A DNA stretch of 64,000 nucleotides, from assembly GCA_025148965.1 (NCBI GenBank), contig CP102273.1, forward strand, positions 2,852,001 through 2,916,000, in the 5' to 3' direction. Both the position numbers and the translations under genes were made by a program. Each line of letters starts with the position of its first letter. Within the stretch, counting starts at the first letter, position 1. Shown piece after piece: positions 9,233-18,970 of this stretch. The notes under the pieces were generated by a model, which was not told the origin of the DNA, ran no database searches, and saw only the letters and a list, made by a program, of their open reading frames with translations. This DNA is from Intestinibacter bartlettii. Lineage in GTDB: Bacteria > Bacillota > Clostridia > Peptostreptococcales > Peptostreptococcaceae.

Positions 9233-10282
9233 CTATTTCTCAACTATTTCTTTGTATTCTTTCTCATTTTGAGGAACTTTTATTTCACCGCTTTTTACTA
9301 AGTCAGCTTGCTCATCAACATATTTTAATATGTCTTCTGGAACATTTTTGTCTGTAGTTGCTGCTATACCAACACCGCCACTTGCAAGTGTATTAGTTAC
9401 AACTTCTCCACCTTTGTAATTTCCATCGATTAATTTACCTATTAAATCTATAACTGATACGTCTATATTTTTAACAGCTGATGTTATTACGTTGTTTGGA
9501 GCTAATGCGTTTTGGTCAGTATCAACACCTATAGCCATTTTTCCATTCTCTTTAGCCGCTTCTATAGCACCTGTACCAACTGCTCCTGCAGCTGTGAATA
9601 TTACATCAGCACCATCTTTGTGCATTTGATTTGCTATAGATTTTCCTAGTGCAGCATCATTAAAACTATTTGCGCATCTTACTACTACTTCACAATCTGG
9701 GTTTGCAGCTTTAACACCTGCCATGTATCCATATTGGAATCTTGCTAATACAGCACTTTCCATACCACTTATAAATGCGACTTTATTTGTTTTAGTCATT
9801 TTACCAGCTATTAATCCTGCTAAATATGATGAAGTATTGTCTTCATACACTAATGAAGTTACATTTTCTGGTTGTTTTTCATATGCATGGTCAACTATCG
9901 CAAATTCTTTTTCTGGATAGTTTTTAGCTGCCTCTTCTATTGCACCTGCTATTTTATAACCAACACCTATTATTAAGTCTAAATCTTCTTCTACGAATGT
10001 TTCTATATTTGGAACATAATCAGCATCTTTTGTAGATTCTAAGTATTTTACTTTTACTTTATCGCTTCCGAATTTTTTTTCAGCTTTTTGTAAACCTTCC
10101 CATGTAGATTGATTGAATGATTCATCATTTACCCCACCAGTATCTGTTATCATACCAATAGTATATACTTTGTCACTTGCTGAATCTTTACCAGCATTAT
10201 CATTTTTACTACTGCACCCAACTAATAGTGTTGTCATCATTGTGAATGCAAGTCCTATTGCAAATAATTTCTTTAATTGCAT
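9233..10282 (-). CDS. BMP-family nucleoside-binding lipoprotein (copy nearer the ATPase)
   Basis: 349 aa. Lipobox LLVGC with Cys23, then a Lys/Asp/Ser linker. The mature part is a BMP/Med (PnrA-like) fold: TDTGGVNDESFNQSTWEGL near the N-terminus, GVGYKIAGAIEEAAKNYP, AAGAVGTGAIEAAKE and GVDTDQNALAP. PnrA-type proteins bind purine nucleosides. The upstream paralogue (10643-11674) has the same signal peptide and very similar sequence throughout, so the pair arose by tandem duplication. Start has a clear aggacaaa-type site. Confidence 0.95.
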   Translation of the reverse strand: MQLKKLFAIGLAFTMMTTLLVGCSSKNDNAGKDSASDKVYTIGMITDTGGVNDESFNQSTWEGLQKAEKKFGSDKVKVKYLESTKDADYVPNIETFVEEDLDLIIGVGYKIAGAIEEAAKNYPEKEFAIVDHAYEKQPENVTSLVYEDNTSSYLAGLIAGKMTKTNKVAFISGMESAVLARFQYGYMAGVKAANPDCEVVVRCANSFNDAALGKSIANQMHKDGADVIFTAAGAVGTGAIEAAKENGKMAIGVDTDQNALAPNNVITSAVKNIDVSVIDLIGKLIDGNYKGGEVVTNTLASGGVGIAATTDKNVPEDILKYVDEQADLVKSGEIKVPQNEKEYKEIVEK

Positions 10283-10396
10283 TTTGTCCTCCTAGCGTTC
10301 TATATTCTATTTTTATTTTGTGCAAATTTTATCATATTATTTATAAATTATTATTTATTATGTAATACAAAATTTCAATTTGATTAGATTTTAAAT

Positions 10397-10453
10397 AGTG
10401 TAACACATATGTCGAATTTGCACTAATTTCACCTTTATCTATTATCCTATTTT
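10397..10453 (-). promoter_or_regulatory. Conserved promoter block upstream of the ATPase-proximal BMP lipoprotein gene
   Basis: Read on the minus strand: AAAATAGGATAAT (10441-10453), 17 nt, GTGC (10420-10423), 17 nt including AATTCGACATAT, then TACACT (10397-10402), a -10-like hexamer. The same elements with identical spacing occur before the paralogous gene (11775-11831). The conserved parts stand out from diverged AT-rich flanks, so this is probably the promoter with a shared operator. Confidence 0.55.
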
Positions 10454-10566
10454 CTTAATAAAATTTCAATATAAAATTAAATTTTTATTATATTTTAATC
10501 ATATATTTTTTATATCAAGTATAATTATTGAATATATTGTCTATATTTGTATATTTTTACACAAAT

Positions 10567-10600
10567 ATAGCTATCAATGGAATATTCCTTTGATAGCTAT
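10567..10600 (-). terminator. Hairpin after the first BMP lipoprotein gene
   Basis: A perfect 11-bp stem (ATAGCTATCAA, 10567-10577, with 10590-10600), 43 nt after the stop of the upstream lipoprotein gene; the following T-run is weak. Confidence 0.6.
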
Positions 10601-10642
10601 TTAACAGTTTTAAATTTATTTTTAATTTATTAATGCTCTAAT

Positions 10643-11674
10643 TTATTTTCCAACTATTTCGTTGTATTGTTTTTCATTTTCTGGAACTACTATTTCTCCA
10701 GATTTTATTTTACCAGCTTGTTCATTAACATAGTCAAGTATATCTTTAGAAACATGATCTTTTGTTGTATCAGATAAACCAACACCACCACTAGCTAATG
10801 TATTTACTATAACTTGTCCACCTTGGTAGTTATCTTCTAATATTTCACCTACTAAGTTAACTATTGATACATTTACGTTTTTCATAGTTGATGATATTAT
10901 GTTATCTGGTGCTAAAGGACTTTGATCAACGTCAACACCTATAGCCATTTTATTGTTTTCTTTTGCTGCTTCTATAGCTCCTGTACCAGCTGCACCTGCT
11001 GCTGTATATATCACATCAACACCATCTTTATGCATTTGGTTTGCTACTGATTTTGCTAATGCTGAATCAGAGAAACTATTTAAATATCTAACTGTTAATT
11101 CACATTTTGGATTTGCAGCTTTAACACCAGCTCTAAATCCATATTCGAATTTATCTAATGTAGCACTTTTTATTCCGCCTATAAATGCAACTTTGTTAGT
11201 TTCAGTCTTTTTAGCTGCTACTAATCCAGCTAAATAAGCAGCTGTATTATCTTCATATATTAATGAAGTAACATTTTCTGGTTGTTTTTCATAAGAATGG
11301 TCTATTATTGCAAATTGTACATCTGGATAATTTTTAGATGCTTCTTCTATTGCACCAGCCATTTTATATCCAACACCTATTATTAAATCTAAATCTTCTT
11401 CTACGAATGTTTCTATATTTGGTGTATAGTCAGCTTCTTGGCTAGACTCTACATATTTTACTTGTACTTTGTCTTTTCCATATTTTTCTTGAGCTTGTTG
11501 TAACCCTTCCCAAGTAGATTGGTTAAATGATTCGTCATTTACTCCACCTGTATCAGATATCATTCCTATTTTGTATACGTCTTCATTACTTTCTGTTTTA
11601 CTACTACATCCAACTAATAATGAACTCATCATTATCGCTGTAAGTCCTACTGCAAATAATTTTTTTAATTGCAT
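10643..11674 (-). CDS. BMP-family nucleoside-binding lipoprotein (promoter-distal paralogue)
   Basis: 343 aa. Signal peptide MQLKKLFAVGLTAIMMSSLL then VGCSS (lipidated Cys23). Carries the same PnrA/BMP motifs as the neighbouring copy: SDTGGVNDESFNQSTWEGL, GVGYKMAGAIEEASKNYP and GVDVDQSPLAP. Extracytoplasmic nucleoside receptor. It has its own promoter block and its own hairpin, so it can be expressed apart from the rest. Two receptors for one translocator suggests different ligand preference or dosage; the sequence does not tell which. Confidence 0.94.
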   Translation of the reverse strand: MQLKKLFAVGLTAIMMSSLLVGCSSKTESNEDVYKIGMISDTGGVNDESFNQSTWEGLQQAQEKYGKDKVQVKYVESSQEADYTPNIETFVEEDLDLIIGVGYKMAGAIEEASKNYPDVQFAIIDHSYEKQPENVTSLIYEDNTAAYLAGLVAAKKTETNKVAFIGGIKSATLDKFEYGFRAGVKAANPKCELTVRYLNSFSDSALAKSVANQMHKDGVDVIYTAAGAAGTGAIEAAKENNKMAIGVDVDQSPLAPDNIISSTMKNVNVSIVNLVGEILEDNYQGGQVIVNTLASGGVGLSDTTKDHVSKDILDYVNEQAGKIKSGEIVVPENEKQYNEIVGK

Positions 11675-11774
11675 AATGTCCTCCTAAAACTTGTCGATTA
11701 TTTACTATTCATATTTTATGCAAACTCTTATATATTTATTTATAAAGTAAATTATTTTTAATTTTGTTTTATAT

Positions 11775-11831
11775 AGTATATCTTATATGTCGAATTAGCA
11801 CGAAACATTTCCAACTCCATTATCCTATTTT
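11775..11831 (-). promoter_or_regulatory. Conserved promoter block upstream of the distal BMP lipoprotein gene
   Basis: Same arrangement as 10397-10453: AAAATAGGATAAT (11819-11831), 17 nt, GTGC (11798-11801), 17 nt with AATTCGACATAT, then TATACT (11775-11780). Spacings are identical to the base in both copies. Confidence 0.55.
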
Positions 11832-11930
11832 TTTTTAAAAAAATCAATACTTTTTTTTTATTTTTTTATATTTTGTTCGTTATTTTATTAATAATATCGA
11901 AAAAAAGATGGATTTTTATAAATTTTATAT

Positions 11931-11972
11931 AAAAAAAAGACTGTAGAATGCATATTCCACAGTCTTTTTTTT
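11931..11972. terminator. Terminator after the DegV-family gene
   Basis: An 11-bp stem (GACTGTGGAAT / ATTCTACAGTC on the minus strand, one G-T pair) flanked by T/A runs on both sides; lies about 50 nt past the stop of the 12025-12867 gene. Confidence 0.8.
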
Positions 11973-12024
11973 ATATTGTTCGTATAATTTATATAGTATG
12001 TACTTTAAATTCACAAAAATACGA

Positions 12025-12867
12025 TTATTTTTTAAAGCTTAATATTCCTAAAACTCCAGGACCTGAATGTGATCCTATACAAGAACCTATTTTAAATGTT
12101 CCTATTTTGTCAGGATTGTATTTTTCTTTTAAAGCCTCTACCATTTTATCTTTTTCTTTTTCGTTGTCCATATATCCGATATACATAATACTAGTATCTA
12201 TATTTCCACCAGTTAACTCATCTGTAGCTTCAATAAGTTTATTTATAACATTCTTCTTACCTCTAACTTGACCTAATTGAGTAACTAGTCCATCTTTAAC
12301 TTCACATATTGGTTTTACATTTAATAAGTTACCTACCATTGCTTTTGTAGAAGAAATTCTACCACCTTTTTGAAGATGATTTAAAGAATCTATAGAGAAT
12401 ACTAAACAGTATTTTTCTTTTATTATATTCAGCTCTTTAATCACTTCATCAAGAGTTTTTCCTTCTTCTAATAATTGTGCTGCTTTTAATACAAACATTC
12501 CTGCACCAAAAGTTAAATTACTTGCATCATATAAATGTATATCCCCTTCAGTATCATTTTTAGCCATTACAGCACTTTGATAACTTCCTGTAGCATTTGC
12601 TGATGATGCTATATAGAAAATAGTTCTTCCATCAGCTACATATTTATCAAATGCTGTTTTGAATTGTCCATATGTTACTTGTGAAGTTTTTGGATACTTT
12701 TTATCTTTTAATAATTGATAGAACTCATCTAATTCAAAATCTATTCCATCCTTGTATTCTTTATCATCTAATATTACAGTTAACGGTAAAACTTCTATAT
12801 CATATTTTTCTATTTGATCTTTAGTTAAATCCGCCATACTGTCACAAATCAATTTAATTTTACCCAT
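12025..12867 (-). CDS. DegV-family fatty-acid-binding protein (FakB-like)
   Basis: 280 aa. N-terminal ICDSMADLTKDQIEKYDIEVLPLTV and YPKTSQVTYGQF carry the conserved Ser and Thr-Ser that hold the fatty-acid carboxylate in DegV/FakB proteins; the C-terminal half has GGRISS and IGSCIGSHSGPGVLGI. Family role: presents a bound fatty acid to the FakA kinase for acyl-phosphate formation and phospholipid synthesis. No fakA is in the window. Lies 28 nt after trmL on the same strand. A second, diverged DegV protein is at 62160-63029. Confidence 0.9.
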   Translation of the reverse strand: MGKIKLICDSMADLTKDQIEKYDIEVLPLTVILDDKEYKDGIDFELDEFYQLLKDKKYPKTSQVTYGQFKTAFDKYVADGRTIFYIASSANATGSYQSAVMAKNDTEGDIHLYDASNLTFGAGMFVLKAAQLLEEGKTLDEVIKELNIIKEKYCLVFSIDSLNHLQKGGRISSTKAMVGNLLNVKPICEVKDGLVTQLGQVRGKKNVINKLIEATDELTGGNIDTSIMYIGYMDNEKEKDKMVEALKEKYNPDKIGTFKIGSCIGSHSGPGVLGILSFKK

Positions 12868-12895
12868 AGTTAACTACTCCTTCACCTTAAAATTG

Positions 12896-13366
12896 TTATC
12901 TCATTCCTGGATATCCAATTTGTCTCATAGCCTCATATACTACTATAGCTACCGAATTTGACAGATTTAAAGATCTTGCCTTTTCTAGCTTTAACATAGG
13001 TATTCTCATACAAGTTTCCATATTCGCTTCTATTAAAGGTTTTGGAAGCCCTTTTGTTTCTTTTCCAAATACTAAGAAACAACCATCTTCAAACTCCATA
13101 TCTGAGTGAGCTTTATTTGCTTTAGTTGTTGAATAAAAATATTTTGCATCTGGATATTTTTCTTGTAATTCCTCAAAGCTATCATAATATCTTATTTCTG
13201 AAATATCCCAATAATCTAGTCCACATCTTTTTAAGTATTTATCTTCTAATGAAAACCCTAATGGTCTAATTAAGTGTAAAATTGCGCCTGTGTTTGCACA
13301 AGTTCTTATTATATTTCCAGTATTTTGAGGTATTTCTGGTTCTACTAATACAACATTTATTGACAT
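12896..13366 (-). CDS. trmL: tRNA (cytidine/uridine-34 2'-O-)-methyltransferase TrmL
   Basis: 156 aa, the usual length for the minimal SPOUT enzyme TrmL/YibK. Begins INVVLVEPEIPQNTGNIIRTCANTG; the C-terminal trefoil-knot SAM site is seen in FLVFGKETKGLPK and MLKLEKARSLNLSNSVAIVVYEA. Methylates the ribose of the wobble base of tRNA-Leu isoacceptors. Ribosome site aggaggag before the start is strong. Probably co-transcribed with the DegV gene. Confidence 0.95.
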   Translation of the reverse strand: MSINVVLVEPEIPQNTGNIIRTCANTGAILHLIRPLGFSLEDKYLKRCGLDYWDISEIRYYDSFEELQEKYPDAKYFYSTTKANKAHSDMEFEDGCFLVFGKETKGLPKPLIEANMETCMRIPMLKLEKARSLNLSNSVAIVVYEAMRQIGYPGMR

Positions 13367-13498
13367 TTTCTCCTCCTTATACTTTTATAATTTTTCTATT
13401 ATTTATAATTACTATTTAATTTATAAACTTATTATAAACCTAAATTATATTATATCAAAAAAAACATATATTTAAAAATTACATTTAAATAAATATTA

Positions 13499-14848
13499 TT
13501 ATTTATAAAGCGTGTTATCCTTTGTTCCTTTTAATATTATTTCATCACAAGGTGGATAGTAACTTGTATTAACCAGTTCCTTTTTTAAGATTTCATTATT
13601 TGACTTATATAAACGAAAAGTATTTACAGTATATCCCAATCTACCTTCTTGTTCAACTACTTTCGTTCCTTTTTGTAGCTTTGAATCACTTTTATATATT
13701 TTTTTATTTTTTATAGTTTCTACTATTTCTGTTTCTATTTCTATATTTCTTTTATCGCTACTGCATCCGTATATTTTAGATACAATTTTATTTTCAAAAA
13801 TTTCGTTATGAACTATTATTGGATTATTATTATTATTTTTAAATACAAAATCCATACTTCCATTTGATACAGTCGCATCTCTTCCTTTTGTTACATAAGG
13901 GCTAGGTATAGAATGATTAGTTATTTTAACTATATCCATTCCAGCATATAAGGCTGCATTATAAATAGTAGTAGATACTTGACATATTCCACCACCCACA
14001 CCTTTATCATGTTTTCCATTTAAAATTATCGATGCTACTTTTAATTTGTTATATGCATCATTGTCCCTCAATTGTTGGTTAAATGAGAATTTTTCGTTCG
14101 TATTTACAAGGATATCACTAGTAGATTTGGCAGCTACTGTGATATTATTAACTCTGTTTTTCCTTTTTGGATTAAAATAAGTTTCATAACTTCCTAATAA
14201 TGTATCTATCTTCATTAATTGGTCATAAGTATATTTAGGATTTAATACATCTAAGGGTATTTCACTTTGACTAGAATCCAAATTTTCAATTTTGTATACT
14301 ATAATATCTTTTAAATTTTCTTTATCTACAGCTTGGCCTTTATGTTCTTCATAAACAACTATGTTGCCGTTCACAATTTTAGCACTTGCATCTTTTGGTG
14401 ATATATATAATTTTGAATATATTTTATCAATTAAATTATCTACTTTTTTTATATTATAACTGCAAGTTAATGGTATTATTTTTTTTTCACCCTTTTTTAG
14501 ACTTATTTTAGTTTTCATATCAGTAATTAAGTCCTTATCTCGGCCTATACTATAAGCTCTATCTACTAATTCATCAACTTTATAATCTACACCTAATGTT
14601 TCTTTATTTACAAGTATAGATTCATTATTGTAGAATAATTCAAATTCATTATTTTGCTCAATATAAGAATTTATCTTTTTTGTTGCTTCTTCTTTAGTCA
14701 AGTCAGATAGATTTATATCTTGCACATAAATATTATTAAGGATTTTTCCGTTTAAATTAATAGCATATATAATCTTATTATTTGTTAGCATAAAAATAAT
14801 TACTATCATCATCAAAATTAAAAGTTTGCCTCTTCTCAACACAGTCAT
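13499..14848 (-). CDS. VanW-family protein with peptidoglycan-binding-like domain
   Basis: 449 aa. One N-terminal membrane segment (LLILMMIVIIFML) and a large extracellular part. Residues about 45-220 resemble the PG-binding_4 repeat that usually precedes VanW. The VanW domain follows with FSFNQQL, GGGICQVSTTIYNAALYAGMDIV and NHSIPSPYVTKGRDATVS. VanW occurs in some vancomycin-resistance clusters, but stand-alone copies like this are common in clostridia and no van genes are nearby, so this is a cell-wall-associated protein of unknown role. Lies 21 nt downstream of nth. Confidence 0.88.
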   Translation of the reverse strand: MTVLRRGKLLILMMIVIIFMLTNNKIIYAINLNGKILNNIYVQDINLSDLTKEEATKKINSYIEQNNEFELFYNNESILVNKETLGVDYKVDELVDRAYSIGRDKDLITDMKTKISLKKGEKKIIPLTCSYNIKKVDNLIDKIYSKLYISPKDASAKIVNGNIVVYEEHKGQAVDKENLKDIIVYKIENLDSSQSEIPLDVLNPKYTYDQLMKIDTLLGSYETYFNPKRKNRVNNITVAAKSTSDILVNTNEKFSFNQQLRDNDAYNKLKVASIILNGKHDKGVGGGICQVSTTIYNAALYAGMDIVKITNHSIPSPYVTKGRDATVSNGSMDFVFKNNNNNPIIVHNEIFENKIVSKIYGCSSDKRNIEIETEIVETIKNKKIYKSDSKLQKGTKVVEQEGRLGYTVNTFRLYKSNNEILKKELVNTSYYPPCDEIILKGTKDNTLYK

Positions 14849-14869
14849 CCCTTTCTGTAGTAATTAGTC

Positions 14870-15499
14870 CTATTTTTGTAAATTATTATAGTAGTCACAA
14901 TCATCCTTTATTGGACATGTATCACATTCAGGTTTTCTTGCTTTGCACATCCTTCTTCCGTGGAAAATAAATAAATGATGAGAGTGAGACCATCTATTCT
15001 TCGGAATAACATCCATTAATGCAAATTCTGTCTTTTCCACATTTTTTTCATTTACTATTCCTATTCTATTTGTAACTCTAAATACATGAGTATCTACTGC
15101 TATTGCATCGTGATTAAATGCATTGCTTAAAACTACATCTGCAGTTTTTCTTCCTACACCAGGAAGTGTAGTTAATTCTTTTAATGTTTGTGGAACTTCT
15201 CCTCCAAAATTTTCACAAATCATTCTTGAACTTTCTTTTATCTTTTTAGATTTACTTTTATAAAGTCCACAACTTCTTATTTCTTCTCCAATTTCTTCTT
15301 CTGTTAAAGCTGCAAATTGTTCTGGTGTATTATATTTTTTAAATAATACTTCTGTTACTTTATTTACTCTTACATCTGTGCATTGTGCAGATAGTATGGT
15401 AGCTATTAAAAGTTCAAATGGCGTTTCATAATTTAACTCACATTGTGCATCTGGATATATTTCTTCCAATTTATCTAGTATTTTATTTACGTTTTTCAT
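14870..15499 (-). CDS. nth: Endonuclease III (DNA glycosylase/AP lyase)
   Basis: 209 aa, typical length. Helix-hairpin-helix LPGVGRKTADVVLSNAF provides the catalytic Lys; the Asp is in VDTHVFRVTNRIG. The C-terminal 4Fe-4S cluster is complete with C-x6-C-x2-C-x5-C spacing (CKARKPECDTCPIKDDC). Removes oxidised pyrimidines in base excision repair. The gene is followed closely by the VanW-family gene. Confidence 0.97.
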   Translation of the reverse strand: MKNVNKILDKLEEIYPDAQCELNYETPFELLIATILSAQCTDVRVNKVTEVLFKKYNTPEQFAALTEEEIGEEIRSCGLYKSKSKKIKESSRMICENFGGEVPQTLKELTTLPGVGRKTADVVLSNAFNHDAIAVDTHVFRVTNRIGIVNEKNVEKTEFALMDVIPKNRWSHSHHLFIFHGRRMCKARKPECDTCPIKDDCDYYNNLQK

Positions 15500-15615
15500 T
15501 TTATTGTCCCCCTTGTTTTTCAGTCAATTTTTTATTATTTTATCTTTAAATTTATTATCTTTAAATTTACTCAATATATTACAAAACATTTAATTTATAT
15601 TTTTCCTATTACGAC

Positions 15616-15661
15616 AAAAAAATCAATTTTGAGCATGATAATATTCTCAAAATTGATTTTT
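15616..15661 (-). terminator. Terminator of the Lon-like protease gene
   Basis: A 16-bp stem with AAAATCAATTTTGAG arms (15617-15633 / 15646-15661) and flanking A/T runs, about 30 nt past the stop. Confidence 0.85.
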
Positions 15662-15689
15662 AAAAATTTTAATTAATTAAAATAAGTAT

Positions 15690-17900
15690 TTATTTTTTAT
15701 ACTCACTATATTTTCTCAATTTTTTTATAGATAATTCTTTTATAATATTGAATTTCTCATCTGTTAATATTTCCATAGCTTCTTCTACTTTATTTACTTT
15801 ATAAATATGAAACTTCTTATTTTTTATAGCTTCTTCTACTTCTTCACATAAAACTAAATTATCTTCATTTTTTGCTGGTATAATTACACCTTGTTCTCCT
15901 GTAAGACCTTTATGTTTGCAACAATAGTAGAATCCTTCAATTTTTTTTGGAATTCCACCTACTACTTGAATTTGACCTTTTTGATTAATAGAGCCTGTAA
16001 CAGCAATATTTTGTTTTATTGCTAAATTGCTTAGAGAAGATAATAATGCATATAATTCTGCTGATGATGCACTATCTCCATCAACACCTCCATAATTTTG
16101 TTCAAAACAAATATATGCATTTAAAGATAAAGGGAATTCTTGTGCAAAGTTTTCTGCTAAGTATCCTTCTAATATTAATACCCCTTTATTATGGATGGAA
16201 CCACTCATTTTTACTTCTCTTTCAATGTTTACAATTCCTCTATTACCGCAAGCTGTAGCAACAGTTATTCTAGATGGTTTCCCAAAAGTATGCTCTCCTG
16301 TACTCAATACAGATAAACCATTTATAACTCCTACTTGCTTTCCTTCTATATCTATTAATGTATTTTCATTTTTATATGATTCATCTATCTTTTCTTCAAT
16401 TTTATCTATTCTATTTTTCTTTGCTAGTATTGCTCTGTCTATATGTCTTTTTTCTATATATTTTGAACCATCCATTTTGGCATATAGGTTTCCTTCATCT
16501 ATCATATCCATCAACTTGTTAAAATTTGTGGACAGCTTATTTTTATCTTCAACCATCTTCATACTTTGATTAATTACCTTTGTAACAGCATCATAAGTAA
16601 GGTGCTTATAATTATTTTTATTACATTGATAAGAAATAAATCTGCTTATTGCATCTTCATTTTCTTCAGTTTTATCCATTTCATCATCAAAATCTACAAA
16701 TACTTTAAAATACTTCATAAATTCAGGGTCGTAATTATAAATAAGGTTGTATAAATATTTGCTTCCTATAAGAATTATTTTTAAATCACATGGAATTGGC
16801 ATAGGATTTATAAATCCTTGACCTTCTATATCTATCTGCTTAGTTTTTAATGTTTTCTTTAATAATTCCCAAGTATTTGCATATCTCAAAAGTTGATCAA
16901 CATATAAAATCACATACCCTCCATTAGCTTTATGAAATGCACCAGGAATTATTTTTGTAAAATCCGTTTTTAGATTTCCATTGTGATATTCGTATTCCAC
17001 TCTTCCAAATAAATTACTTGGTCTCGGGTCATTTTCCACAATAATTTTTGAAAAATTATCGTTACTTACAAATAAATTAACCTCATATTTTAATGCATAA
17101 TCTTTATCATATTTATCTTTTAAATCATCTTCATCTAAATAAAAATAATATATAGATTCAATAATGTTTTCTTCCAATGCATCTAGATATTCGATTACTT
17201 TTTTATTATCACTATATTTTTTTCTTGCTGCTTCAATATACGGTTCTACTACTAATTTTCCAATTTGATTTTCTGTTTCAATGACAACTTGTTTAACTCT
17301 TTCTTCTAAAGATTTTAATTTATATAAAACCTGAATAGCCATCTCCTCAAGTTCTTTTTTGGTTTTACAAAATTCTTCAGCAGATATTTCATCTTCATAA
17401 TTATCATCTATAGGTATAAATATAAAACTTGAACTAGAACTTTTCAACTTAAATCCTTTTTCTTTTCCATAGTCTCTTATATTTTTAAGTAATTTTTCTT
17501 TTTCAAATTCATAAGTTTGGAGTAATTTGTTTTTTGTAAGCTCGTATTCTTCATTTTCAAATGCATCGTTGATTTCCTCTGTTAAACATTCAATTAAATC
17601 TTCCATATATGTTTTAAATTCAGACCCTTCTCCCGCTGGAAAATCAATAGCTATAGGTTTTCTAGGGTCTTTAAAATTATATACATAACACCAGTCTTTA
17701 ATTTTACTTTCATCAATTTGCTGAGATTCTATCGCCTTTATCGTATAAGTAATTCTTCCACTTCCACAGTTTCCTGAAACGTATATATTATAAGCTGGAT
17801 TATTCATTTTTAATCCAAATTGCATAGCTTTTTCAGCTCGTTGTTGCCCGATAATACCATCATACGGTTCGATTTCAGAAGTATTCTTAAATTTTTTCAT
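15690..17900 (-). CDS. Lon-related ATP-dependent protease (AAA_32 + Lon proteolytic domain)
   Basis: 736 aa. The N-terminal ATPase has a non-canonical P-loop, SGNCGSGRITY, with Arg where Lys is usual; this is normal for the AAA_32/LonB-like group. Walker B-like KANGGYVILYVDQLL lies mid-protein, with a long coiled helical insert (about residues 110-220). The C-terminal Lon protease domain shows the catalytic dyad: Ser about 610 in GGVDGDSASSAE and Lys about 653 in GGIPKKIEG, the 43-residue spacing seen in Lon. No N-terminal LAN domain. Cytosolic quality-control protease. Lies 96 nt downstream of queG. Confidence 0.93.
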   Translation of the reverse strand: MKKFKNTSEIEPYDGIIGQQRAEKAMQFGLKMNNPAYNIYVSGNCGSGRITYTIKAIESQQIDESKIKDWCYVYNFKDPRKPIAIDFPAGEGSEFKTYMEDLIECLTEEINDAFENEEYELTKNKLLQTYEFEKEKLLKNIRDYGKEKGFKLKSSSSSFIFIPIDDNYEDEISAEEFCKTKKELEEMAIQVLYKLKSLEERVKQVVIETENQIGKLVVEPYIEAARKKYSDNKKVIEYLDALEENIIESIYYFYLDEDDLKDKYDKDYALKYEVNLFVSNDNFSKIIVENDPRPSNLFGRVEYEYHNGNLKTDFTKIIPGAFHKANGGYVILYVDQLLRYANTWELLKKTLKTKQIDIEGQGFINPMPIPCDLKIILIGSKYLYNLIYNYDPEFMKYFKVFVDFDDEMDKTEENEDAISRFISYQCNKNNYKHLTYDAVTKVINQSMKMVEDKNKLSTNFNKLMDMIDEGNLYAKMDGSKYIEKRHIDRAILAKKNRIDKIEEKIDESYKNENTLIDIEGKQVGVINGLSVLSTGEHTFGKPSRITVATACGNRGIVNIEREVKMSGSIHNKGVLILEGYLAENFAQEFPLSLNAYICFEQNYGGVDGDSASSAELYALLSSLSNLAIKQNIAVTGSINQKGQIQVVGGIPKKIEGFYYCCKHKGLTGEQGVIIPAKNEDNLVLCEEVEEAIKNKKFHIYKVNKVEEAMEILTDEKFNIIKELSIKKLRKYSEYKK

Positions 17901-17996
17901 AGCCTTCTCCCCTCAACACAATATATTTTCAACTTATTTAAGTATATGTTTAACCGACACTATTAATTATGAATATTTGACTTATTTATCAAAATT

Positions 17997-18908
17997 TTAA
18001 AAATCCATTTTATTTTTATCTGAAATTATATCTAAGTTTCGCTTAATAATTTTTCTCCCCCTCCAGCTAAATGCCCTGTTTTTATATCTTCGTTTAAATT
18101 CCTTATTAGAAATTTCGTCTATTTCTTCTTGATTTATTTTTGTAATTAATTCGTTGTTAAACTCACATATCTTAGTAGTTTGTATATCTTTGTTATGAGG
18201 ACATACATCTTGACATATATCACATCCGAACACTTTGCCATTTTCTTTTAATAATTGTATTTCACTTTCAGATAATTCCTCTTTTTTTTGGGTTATATAT
18301 GAAAGACATTTTCTAGGATCAATTTCAAAATTTCCTAAAATAGCATTTCCCGGACAATATTTCACACATTTATTACATTTTAGACAGCTTTTTTCGCTAG
18401 GTTTATCTGGTTCAAACTCATAATTATTAACTACATAGGCTATAAATATATAAGACCCATATTTATCTGTTATGATATTATTATTTATTCCAAAATATCC
18501 TATTCCACTAAGATATGCTAAGTATCTATCCACTAGTGGACCATTATCAGCAAAAATTTCGTATTTGAAATCTGGTATTTCCTTTTCTATTTCTAAACAT
18601 ATATCTGTAAGTATTTGTTTAGTTACAATATGATAGTCCTCTCCATAACAATATTTTGATATATTAGAATCTCTGTATTCTCCAATATAATATGGAAATG
18701 CACATACAATTACCGATTTTGCATCATCCATTATTAATCTTGGATTTATTCTTTTATTTATATCTTCTTCTTCCATACCCGTAAGATGTTCTTTTTGTTT
18801 TCTATCATTTAAAATTTTCTCTAGTTCAAAATATGGCCCAATCGGTGCCACACCCATAATATCTATTTTTTTATTTTCACAAATTTGTTTCAATCTATCT
18901 TTATGCAT
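17997..18908 (-). CDS. queG: Epoxyqueuosine reductase QueG (short form)
   Basis: 303 aa from ATG 18908, which has AAAGGA seven nt upstream; the frame stays open to 18986 but this adds a non-conserved tail. The N-terminal cobalamin-binding part contains DDAKSVIVCAFPYY and DNGPLVDRYLAYLSGIGYFGINN. Two 4Fe-4S motifs follow: CLKCNKCVKYCPGNAI and CDICQDVCPHN. The C-terminal HEAT-like repeat of longer QueG proteins is absent, as in many clostridia. Reduces epoxyqueuosine to queuosine in tRNA using cobalamin. Confidence 0.92.
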   Translation of the reverse strand: MHKDRLKQICENKKIDIMGVAPIGPYFELEKILNDRKQKEHLTGMEEEDINKRINPRLIMDDAKSVIVCAFPYYIGEYRDSNISKYCYGEDYHIVTKQILTDICLEIEKEIPDFKYEIFADNGPLVDRYLAYLSGIGYFGINNNIITDKYGSYIFIAYVVNNYEFEPDKPSEKSCLKCNKCVKYCPGNAILGNFEIDPRKCLSYITQKKEELSESEIQLLKENGKVFGCDICQDVCPHNKDIQTTKICEFNNELITKINQEEIDEISNKEFKRRYKNRAFSWRGRKIIKRNLDIISDKNKMDF

Positions 18909-18970
18909 AAAATATCCTTTCATAAATTCTATTTTAGATTTATAATAACTAAAGGTAAGGGAGTGATAAT

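Noticed and set aside
10300-11850. Purine riboswitch before the nucleoside transporter genes
   Set aside because: Looked for the conserved three-way-junction core; neither leader has it. The repeated block looks like promoter DNA instead.
13499-14848. Vancomycin-resistance role for the VanW gene
   Set aside because: No vanHAX/RS genes are nearby; stand-alone VanW proteins are common in clostridia.
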